Made by a program: the position numbers and the translations under genes. Below, one piece after another: positions 1 through 4,330 of a stretch of 5,131 bases of DNA. Below the pieces are notes generated by a model. The model had not been told where the DNA came from. It did not search any database and worked only from the letters and a program-made list of their open reading frames with translations. This DNA comes from Pyrodictiaceae archaeon. GTDB lineage: Archaea > Thermoproteota > Thermoprotei_A > Sulfolobales > Pyrodictiaceae. Positions within the stretch are counted from its first letter, which is position 1, and every line of letters starts with the position of its first letter. The stretch is from the NCBI GenBank assembly GCA_027046105.1, contig JALTZQ010000050.1, positions 1 to 5,131 of the forward strand, written 5' to 3'.

Positions 1-574
1 CATTTGACCTACTATTGGTGCTATATCTATCCTACTTTTTACTACGGCATTAACTGCTTCATTTAACTGATTAGGAGAGAACATGTTGAGACTTCATATA
101 GCGCTACCTTTTTCCGGGTTTATAATCTACCAGGAGACCGACAAGCCTGACTTGCCCTATAACATCACCGTTTTCTATTGACTACTGGGATGCCGCGTAA
201 CTCCTTTTTCACGGAGAATCTCAAGAACCCTATCACAGTATTAGCAAGGGTATACGAACAGTGTCGTAAGGGAATTATGGCAGGTGATTCTTTACGCACT
301 TAAACCGTCTCAACTTGTTCTTCCACGCTAGCGTTTCTGTGAAGGACGCCCTTTGCACCGTGAAGAGCTAGTGCTATTGTCATCTTACTACACGATACCA
401 TACCCATTGGCGCTGATGCTGCCGGTAAAAACAGTTGTGTATTTTTCGTAGACTTTGTTGTTAAGTCAACCTCCGTTTAGCTTTACAGGCGATGATTAAT
501 CCAGGTTCTATGTAGAGTTCCGAGAAGCCGATCACTTTGGAAGAGCTCAGTAGTTTCTCGCGAAATCTCTGCAT
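1..574 (-). pseudogene. guaB: Decayed IMP dehydrogenase (guaB-like), N-terminal half with CBS domains, running off the left edge
   Basis: IMP dehydrogenase oxidises IMP to XMP in guanine nucleotide synthesis; its barrel carries two inserted CBS domains. Minus-strand pieces in family order: MQRFREKLL...YIEPGLIIA (574 to about 488); EVDLTTKSTKN...LPAASAPMGMVS...GAKGVLHRNASVEEQVETV (473-303); a TAA at 302-300; VRKESPAIIPL (299 on); DRVLEILREKGV in another frame (234-199); RGIPVVN back in the earlier frame (197-177); ENGDVIGQVRLVGLLV after one extra base at 176 (175-107); a TAG at 106-104; NQLNEAVNAVVKSRIDIAPIV (second CBS, 84-1). All three frames are needed, with at least five lesions. The usual SAxMDTVTE reads SAPMGMVSC, so the acidic residue is also lost. 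The catalytic-cysteine half would lie left of the window. Order and spacing match IMPDH closely, so the family call is firm. That it is a true pseudogene rather than poor sequence is likely but not proven. The start at 574 has GGAGG only 2 bases upstream, so it is uncertain. Confidence 0.85.
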
Positions 575-619
575 GGCCTCCAAACGCCTTCTTGCTAGTT
601 TTGAATGAGGCGACAAGAC

Positions 620-628
620 AATATATTC
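620..628 (-). promoter_or_regulatory. Possible relic TATA box of the guaB-like pseudogene
   Basis: On the minus strand the sequence reads GAATATATT, an archaeal TATA-like box centred about 50 bases before the ATG at 574. That would give a transcript start near 598 and a leader of roughly 24 bases. It is a pattern match only, and the downstream gene is broken. Confidence 0.35.
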
Positions 629-666
629 GTAATAACCCTTACTTTGAATCCTACTACGGAAACTAC

Positions 667-706
667 TTCTATAACCAACACAATAACTGTCTTTAGAGGA
701 GGGTGA
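667..706 (+). promoter_or_regulatory. Possible promoter and ribosome site of the macro-domain gene
   Basis: A weak TATA-like box, TTCTATAA (667-674), lies 42 bases before the ATG at 716, which would put the transcript start near 697. GAGGAGGGTGA at 696-706 is a good Shine-Dalgarno match about 10 bases before the ATG. The ribosome site is the stronger part and fixes the start, because an in-frame TGA at 704-706 excludes any earlier one. A leader starting at 697 would barely include the ribosome site, so the true start may lie slightly upstream. Confidence 0.4.
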
Positions 707-715
707 ACTGGGTCT

Positions 716-1303
716 ATGAGTCTTCGAGGCCCCTTAGTTAAGGTAAAATGCGGCAACATTATCGTTGAGATTTACCAGGGGGATATTACTAAGGCTATTG
801 TAGATGCTATAGTGAATCCGGCAAATAGTCTCATGATTATGGGTGGAGGAGTTGCTGGGGCTTTACGCAAAGCTGCAGGTGACGTTGTTGAAGAGGAAGC
901 ACGACGCTATGCGCCAGTCCCTGTAGGTGAGGCAGTTGTTACTGGTGCAGGTAAACTAGAACCTACAGTTAAGGCTATAATACATGCACCCACTATGGAG
1001 CGCCCTGCTATGAGGACTACTGTGGAGAAGGTAAAGAGGGCCACTAGAGCTGCATTAAAGGTTGGCTTAGAGAAAAATTTCTCCTCTATAGCATTTCCCG
1101 CCATGGGTGCTGGTGTAGGTGGTGTACCCGTAAAGGATTCCGTGCACGCAATGCTTGAAGTTATAGAGGAGCACGCCAATAGAGCATCTAAACCAAACCG
1201 TGTAGTGCTTGTTGCTTATAGCGAGACTGATCTTAGACAGTTCGAAAAAGCTGTTGACGAGTTTTTGCGGAAAAGCAGGAAGTGTGAAAAGCTAAGCGTG
1301 TAG
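716..1303 (+). CDS. Macro-domain (ADP-ribose-binding) protein
   Basis: This is a stand-alone cytoplasmic macro domain of 195 residues, a fold that binds ADP-ribose and often removes it from proteins or from ADP-ribose-1''-phosphate. Visible motifs are QGDIT (21-25), IVNPANS (32-38, the adenosine and ribose pocket), the glycine loop MGGGVAGAL (42-50), IIHAPTM (88-94), and the second phosphate loop FPAMGAGVGG (127-136) at a strand end. The length fits single-domain archaeal members such as the AF1521 type. In MacroD-type hydrolases the glycine loop usually carries an Asp after GGGV; here it is Ala47, so hydrolase activity cannot be assumed, and binding alone is possible. The C-terminal tail is rich in Lys and Arg. 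The gene diverges from the broken guaB-like gene and converges on the winged-helix regulator, leaving 9 bases between stops. The family call is firm; the substrate is unknown. Confidence 0.92.
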   Translation: MSLRGPLVKVKCGNIIVEIYQGDITKAIVDAIVNPANSLMIMGGGVAGALRKAAGDVVEEEARRYAPVPVGEAVVTGAGKLEPTVKAIIHAPTMERPAMRTTVEKVKRATRAALKVGLEKNFSSIAFPAMGAGVGGVPVKDSVHAMLEVIEEHANRASKPNRVVLVAYSETDLRQFEKAVDEFLRKSRKCEKLSV

Positions 1304-1312
1304 AGGAAGGAT

Positions 1313-1696
1313 TTAACCTTCCCCTGGCGGCGTAAGCACAATTCTTATTTCGCGTACTGCTGCCTTGACTACTTTTCTTACACCACGTGTTCCAGGCCTA
1401 TATTCAGCTTTAACAAGTCCTATCTCTTCGAGCCTCTTTACCTGTGTCGATGCATTAGCTTTACTTTGACCAATCATATCGGAGATCTCTCCTATATCAG
1501 CTTCCCTTCTTATCAGTTCCTGGAGTATCTTTATTCTTGTTGGACTAGCTAGGGCACTACAAACCCTATAGATATACTCTTCACCAACAACAACTAACAC
1601 ACCATTCTCCTCGTAGACGCCTGGCTTGAGTTTATCGCTCTGGTTACTGGTTAGTCTTCTAGCGTGCATACTCTCACTTCCTATAACAGTTTCCAC
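1313..1696 (-). CDS. ArsR-like winged-helix transcriptional regulator
   Basis: A 127-residue DNA-binding protein. After a polar N-terminal segment (1-39), the winged helix-turn-helix spans about 40-115: helix ALASPTRIKILQELI (48-62), the turn region ADIGEISDMIGQSKANAST (66-84) with the recognition helix continuing as QVKRLEEIGLV, then a wing with PGTRGVRK (101-108). LASPTRIKIL is the typical ArsR/HTH_5 opening. No CxC metal-binding motif is present; the only cysteine is Cys46, so metal sensing as in classical ArsR is not supported. The start is GTG at 1696-1694 with GGTGAA 6 bases upstream (1708-1703); ATG codon 10 is a weaker alternative. The target genes are unknown; the gene could regulate itself or its neighbours. 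It is transcribed in the same direction as rio2 but has its own likely promoter in the 176-base gap. Confidence 0.85.
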   Translation of the reverse strand: METVIGSESMHARRLTSNQSDKLKPGVYEENGVLVVVGEEYIYRVCSALASPTRIKILQELIRREADIGEISDMIGQSKANASTQVKRLEEIGLVKAEYRPGTRGVRKVVKAAVREIRIVLTPPGEG

Positions 1697-1702
1697 TGTA
1701 GG

Positions 1703-1746
1703 TTCACCATTTACTACAAAACACCAATTAGACTAGCTTATAATAC
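1703..1746 (-). promoter_or_regulatory. Likely promoter and ribosome site of the ArsR-like gene
   Basis: The minus strand reads GTATTATAAG (1746-1737), a TATA-like box that predicts a transcript start near 1715, about 19 bases before the GTG. GGTGAA at 1708-1703 is the ribosome site that supports the GTG start. Spacing of all three elements is normal for archaea. Confidence 0.5.
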
Positions 1747-1780
1747 TTTCTATCTCTACATGTAATGATATATGGCAATA

Positions 1781-1809
1781 GTGGGAGAGCACTCCTACAC
1801 CACTCCCAC
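1781..1809. repeat. Inverted repeat GTGGGAG...CTCCCAC between rio2 and the regulator gene
   Basis: GTGGGAG (1781-1787) and CTCCCAC (1803-1809) form a perfect 7-base inverted repeat around a 15-base spacer. It lies about 60 bases past the rio2 stop and 35 bases upstream of the regulator's TATA box. It could be an operator or a stem in the rio2 3' transcript. No T-run follows on the minus strand, so a simple terminator is not supported. Confidence 0.45.
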
Positions 1810-1811
1810 AC
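1794..1811 (-). repeat. Intergenic 18-base motif, copy 1 (GTGTGGGAGT-N3-GTAGG)
   Basis: Read on the minus strand, this is GTGTGGGAGTGGTGTAGG, matching the copy at 2916-2933 at 16 of 18 positions, with the differences confined to the middle three bases. It overlaps the right arm of the inverted repeat at 1781-1809. It lies about 50 bases upstream of the regulator's TATA box and points the same way as that gene. Confidence 0.4.
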
Positions 1812-1872
1812 ATAGCAAGGGAGAACTAGATACGAGGATAGGAAGTGTGTAATTCCCGTTTTGATTGATTTT

Positions 1873-2772
1873 CTATATTGTCTCGATTTCGCCTTTGACA
1901 AAGCTAAGTGCTTTTTCAGTATCGACTTCTACGCGGTATCGTTTACGGAAAAATCTAATCACATACTCTATGTCTCTACGCAGTAATTGATCAGCCGATG
2001 GATGCTCTTTTTCAACATATTGTGGCCAATCAATTATTAAGGGCACCTCTTCATCATCTTGGATGGTTACCATTATATTGTATTCGCTAAGATCACCATG
2101 TACAATGCCGATCTCGGTGTATGCTTTTCTAAGTGTGATAAGTATTTTCTCCAGTATTCCCCATGGATCCTCGGGCTCACGGTACTCGTATAGTTCCACG
2201 CCATCAATGTACTCTATGACTACTGCGTGCCGGCTCCAGCCGAGGGGTTTTGGTACATATGCTTTGATTTTGTATAGGAGTTCAAGGGCACGATATTCTC
2301 GTTCACCAGCAAGCTTTGCAAGATACATCCATGAATATACTTGCTTATCTGCCGCGTATGCTCTTACTCGAATTATTTGTTGAAAACTAGTTCTTCCCGC
2401 ACGATGGAATTTTACTATGGCTCTACTACCAGTTGGCGTCAATGCAGAATATACATCACTCTCCTTACCAACACCTAGAACATCGCCTAATGCTGATACT
2501 ATACCGCGATTGACAAGGCTTCTTAAAGCTAATACGTCAAGGCCTTGATATGTAAGTCTATATCCAATGTAGTCGCCCAGCCTTCTCCTAACAAGCTTTA
2601 GCTGGTTGAGCTTCTGTAGACACAAATGAACATGTTGTGAAGGAAGTTTTGCACGTTTCTCTATGACCTCTATAGGTACATATTCATAGCGGGGCATCTC
2701 TTTCTCGATAATACTGAGTATCTTGAAGTCTCGATCGATAAGTTTACGGTACGTTAACGCCAGCTGGACCAT
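1873..2772 (-). CDS. rio2: Rio2 atypical serine protein kinase/ATPase
   Basis: Rio2 is a conserved kinase/ATPase acting in late maturation of the small ribosomal subunit. The 299-residue length is normal for archaeal members. Domains in order: an N-terminal Rio2 winged helix (about 8-90), a nucleotide loop GVGKESDVYSA (100-110), catalytic Lys121 in IVKFHRAGRTSF (119-130), the flexible loop that follows, the hinge VIEYIDG (185-191), the catalytic loop HGDLSEYNI (225-233, Asp227, Asn232), and the metal-binding IDWPQYV (247-253, Asp248). The IDWPQ form and the winged helix separate Rio2 from Rio1. All catalytic residues are present. The ATG at 2772 is set by AGGAGGTTAGG on the minus strand at 2786-2776. 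No strong TATA box was found; a weak CAATAAAG lies at 2858-2851. The gene diverges from the first nucleotidyltransferase-like gene across 185 bases. Confidence 0.96.
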   Translation of the reverse strand: MVQLALTYRKLIDRDFKILSIIEKEMPRYEYVPIEVIEKRAKLPSQHVHLCLQKLNQLKLVRRRLGDYIGYRLTYQGLDVLALRSLVNRGIVSALGDVLGVGKESDVYSALTPTGSRAIVKFHRAGRTSFQQIIRVRAYAADKQVYSWMYLAKLAGEREYRALELLYKIKAYVPKPLGWSRHAVVIEYIDGVELYEYREPEDPWGILEKILITLRKAYTEIGIVHGDLSEYNIMVTIQDDEEVPLIIDWPQYVEKEHPSADQLLRRDIEYVIRFFRKRYRVEVDTEKALSFVKGEIETI

Positions 2773-2865
2773 CTACCTAACCTCCTAGACCATTCATAAC
2801 CGCTACCTCTGGTTAGTTGATAGAGATTCTGTTTGCTAAACCCTACCTACTTTATTGACAAGGTT

Positions 2866-2884
2866 TATCATTAACGATATGATA
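2866..2884. repeat. 19-base inverted repeat TATCAT-N7-ATGATA
   Basis: TATCAT (2866-2871) and ATGATA (2879-2884) are perfect reverse complements around a 7-base spacer. They lie 21 bases upstream of the likely TATA box of the 2958 gene, in the divergent region with rio2. The size and symmetry fit a dimeric regulator's operator; no protein can be named. Confidence 0.4.
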
Positions 2885-2905
2885 GAATGGTGTGGTGAGA
2901 AATTA

Positions 2906-2913
2906 CTATATAC
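2906..2913 (+). promoter_or_regulatory. Likely TATA box of the first nucleotidyltransferase-like gene
   Basis: CTATATAC, 45 bases before the GTG start at 2958, predicts a transcript start near 2935 and a leader of about 22 bases. The identical octamer occurs at 3468-3475, upstream of the paralogous gene. Confidence 0.5.
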
Positions 2914-2915
2914 GC

Positions 2916-2933
2916 GTGTGGGAGTAGGGTAGG
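2916..2933 (+). repeat. Intergenic 18-base motif, copy 2 (GTGTGGGAGT-N3-GTAGG)
   Basis: GTGTGGGAGTAGGGTAGG begins two bases after the TATA box and ends near the predicted transcript start, where a bound repressor would block transcription. It matches the copy at 1794-1811 at 16 of 18 positions. Confidence 0.4.
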
Positions 2934-2957
2934 ACCACATGGATAGGGGCGTCTAGC

Positions 2958-3455
2958 GTGCTAGCAGGTGAAACCAGTTCACCAGTCATCTATAGTGAAG
3001 AACTACATGAGTGTATAGAGAGGCTAAGTAAGTTAAGAAAGAACATACCGTCGACAGATAGCCATAAACACACTTACCTGCTTGAATGGGCTATATATAA
3101 ACGTAAACTAGCTGAAGAAATAGTGCACTGCCTAGATAAGATGGTTGGTGACGTAATAGAGGAAGTATACTATGTGGATCTATCCGGTGGCGGTATAGCT
3201 AGTGGCGACGTTGGCAGAGACATTGACTTAATATTTGTTATTAGTGAAAGAAAAGCCGGACACCTTGATCCTAAGGAAGTTGAACAATCACTTGAGGATA
3301 TATTCATAAAACTTGTTAAAGCTGCTGGCCTAGATTATGAAAGTTACACTACGGCCATGAGTCTCTTTGAGATTCATGTAGTCTCAAGAAACTCTAGTAA
3401 TATTTACGCAAACCTACTACGCTCAAGCAAAGTACCTCTCATTCGTCTCAAATAA
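2958..3455 (+). CDS. Small nucleotidyltransferase-fold protein, paralogue A, function unknown
   Basis: A soluble protein of 165 residues with no signal peptide or membrane segment. It has a helical N-terminal part (about 13-62, with LLEWAIYKRKLAEE at 41-54), then DLSGGG (74-79) and GRDIDLIFV (86-94). A Gly-Gly helix cap followed after about 9 residues by DxD (Asp88, Asp90) is the hallmark of the Pol beta-type nucleotidyltransferase fold. A later acidic strand, LFEIHVV (136-142, Glu138), is where the third catalytic acid would sit. The end is PLIRLK. The gene at 3625 has the same layout, so the two are paralogues. The start is GTG; an in-frame TAG at 2925-2927 and the lack of other codons fix it. 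Only a weak AGGGGC (2945-2950) precedes it. A five-codon ORF, MDRGV (2939-2956), ends one base before the GTG. The substrate is unknown; tRNA, protein or antibiotic nucleotidyl transfer cannot be told apart. Confidence 0.75.
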   Translation: MLAGETSSPVIYSEELHECIERLSKLRKNIPSTDSHKHTYLLEWAIYKRKLAEEIVHCLDKMVGDVIEEVYYVDLSGGGIASGDVGRDIDLIFVISERKAGHLDPKEVEQSLEDIFIKLVKAAGLDYESYTTAMSLFEIHVVSRNSSNIYANLLRSSKVPLIRLK

Positions 3456-3624
3456 GCCGTGAATTCCCTATATACCGGTTCTCTGGAAACTAGTTCCTTT
3501 GTGGGAATGTTAACCCCCGCACTGATGAAATGAGTAACAATGTTTGACCCCACACAACCCCTGTTAGATAGTCCTCGGGAAAGCAGTAATACGGTTGTAT
3601 AATGGGTATGGAGGAAAATACATC
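3456..3624 (+). promoter_or_regulatory. Intergenic region with TATA box and possible long leader of the second paralogue
   Basis: CTATATAC at 3468-3475 is identical to the box before paralogue A and predicts a transcript start near 3497. That would leave an unusually long leader of about 128 bases before the TTG at 3625. The region also holds the near-palindrome GGAAACTAGTTCC (3485-3497), GTGGGAA (3501-3507) and the GTTAAC palindrome. GGAGG at 3610-3614 is a good ribosome site 10 bases before the TTG. No coding frame of note was found. Confidence 0.4.
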
Positions 3625-4080
3625 TTGACGGATATAGAGGATTGTATTAGTAAACAACTAGATGAGTTAAACAAAAATTTGAACCCATTTATTCTTGAAA
3701 AGCTTAGAGTTGCTGGTAGCTGGGATACCCTCGAATGGCAGGTACTTAAACGAAGACTAGCAGAGGCTGTAGCTAAGTGTATAGCGGATGTATGTGGAGC
3801 TCGCGTTTATCTCAGTGATTTACATGGAGGAGAGTTTGTCTATGGTGAACTTGGTGATAAAGATATAGACCTTATAGTGGTGGGTTGTGACAAACTTGAC
3901 TTACCTCTAATAGAGAAACGCGTAGAAAGAATTGTCTATAGTTTTCTCCATAGACTATTAAATGCTGACCCATACGTATTGCTTAATGTACCTAACATAG
4001 TTGAGCTTCACAGCGATAAGGAGTTGCTAGGCAAAAAACTATTAGAATCGCGTTATTCACCGCTTATCAGGTTAGCTTAG
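3625..4080 (+). CDS. Small nucleotidyltransferase-fold protein, paralogue B, function unknown
   Basis: This is the diverged paralogue of the 2958 gene, 151 residues from the TTG at 3625. The helical N-terminus has LEWQVLKRRLAEAVAKC (36-52). The nucleotidyltransferase signature is DLHGGEFVYGELGDKDIDLIVV, with Gly-Gly at 68-69 and Asp80 and Asp82 in DxD. A later VELH (126-129, Glu127) is the candidate third acid, and it ends PLIRLA like its neighbour. The start is TTG because GGAGG (3610-3614) lies 10 bases ahead and the paralogue alignment begins here. A TTG at 3595 would add ten residues but has no ribosome site. An eight-codon ORF beginning ATG at 3602 ends with a TGA (3626-3628) overlapping this TTG. 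The end overlaps the convergent small gene by 4 bases. The fold is inferred from the motif; activity and substrate are unknown. Confidence 0.75.
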   Translation: MTDIEDCISKQLDELNKNLNPFILEKLRVAGSWDTLEWQVLKRRLAEAVAKCIADVCGARVYLSDLHGGEFVYGELGDKDIDLIVVGCDKLDLPLIEKRVERIVYSFLHRLLNADPYVLLNVPNIVELHSDKELLGKKLLESRYSPLIRLA

Positions 4081-4247
4081 TGGCTGAAGATCCCTGCTAA
4101 TTTACGTTTTATCTCACTAAGTCTTGTGTGTATTGTACCACGTACATTGTCTGCATGACTTTCTACATCGGACATTATATTCTTTTTTAACTGTTCAAGC
4201 CTTGTACGTGCCTGCTCAATATATGCTTTCTCATCAATTGTACTCAT
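4077..4247 (-). CDS. Small charged helical protein, function unknown
   Basis: A 56-residue protein from the ATG at 4247, rich in Glu, Lys and Arg and predicted almost entirely helical: AYIEQARTRLEQLKKNI, a short break near SDVESHADN, then TIHTRLSEIKRKLAGIF. Hydrophobic spacing suggests an amphipathic helix or short coiled coil. There is no membrane segment or cysteine. I do not recognise the family. The start was chosen because a TATA-like box (minus strand TTTTATATTAGG, 4293-4282) would place the transcript start near 4262, giving a short leader. An ATG at 4319 in the same frame gives 80 residues, but the added segment (FWEELQYRFILGGFTLPLG) spans that box and has a poor ribosome site. The stop overlaps the stop of the convergent upstream gene in the shared sequence TTAG. 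It could be a DNA- or partner-binding accessory protein, but nothing here proves that. Confidence 0.6.
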   Translation of the reverse strand: MSTIDEKAYIEQARTRLEQLKKNIMSDVESHADNVRGTIHTRLSEIKRKLAGIFSH

Positions 4248-4281
4248 AGTCTTTCCCGTACCTAATGGTAATGTGAACCCT

Positions 4282-4293
4282 CCTAATATAAAA
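4282..4293. promoter_or_regulatory. Possible shared TATA box for two divergent genes
   Basis: CCTAATATAAAA reads as TTTTATATTAGG on the minus strand, centred about 40 bases before the ATG at 4247, and as an A/T box about 42 bases before the ATG at 4331 on the plus strand. Both spacings suit archaeal promoters with leaders of 15-20 bases. Whether it works in both directions is an inference. Confidence 0.45.
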
Positions 4294-4330
4294 CGATACT
4301 GTAGCTCTTCCCAAAACATGGGTTCCTGGA

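Noticed and set aside
1..84. Possible independent small minus-strand gene starting with ATG at 84, or a start codon at 3-1
   Set aside because: The peptide reads as the second CBS domain of the decayed IMPDH and follows the first in the right order, so it is a fragment and not a separate gene.
575..733. Open minus-strand frame upstream of the guaB-like start, in the same frame
   Set aside because: It has no ATG start and no similarity to the IMPDH N-terminus that I can see, and it crosses the macro gene's ribosome site. It is probably chance openness.
907..1179. 90-residue minus-strand reading frame
   Set aside because: It is antisense to the macro-domain gene, and its composition follows from the Gly/Ala/Val codons of that gene.
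2063..2383. 106-residue plus-strand reading frame
   Set aside because: It lies wholly inside rio2 on the other strand. The translation is Ser/Tyr-rich with no recognisable domain, so it is a shadow of the kinase gene.
2939..2941. ATG upstream of paralogue A as its true start
   Set aside because: It is in a different frame and meets a TAG after five codons.
3522..3528. CTGATGA, resembling box C of an archaeal C/D guide RNA
   Set aside because: The first base does not fit the RTGATGA consensus, and no CTGA box D or paired C'/D' boxes occur at proper spacing downstream.
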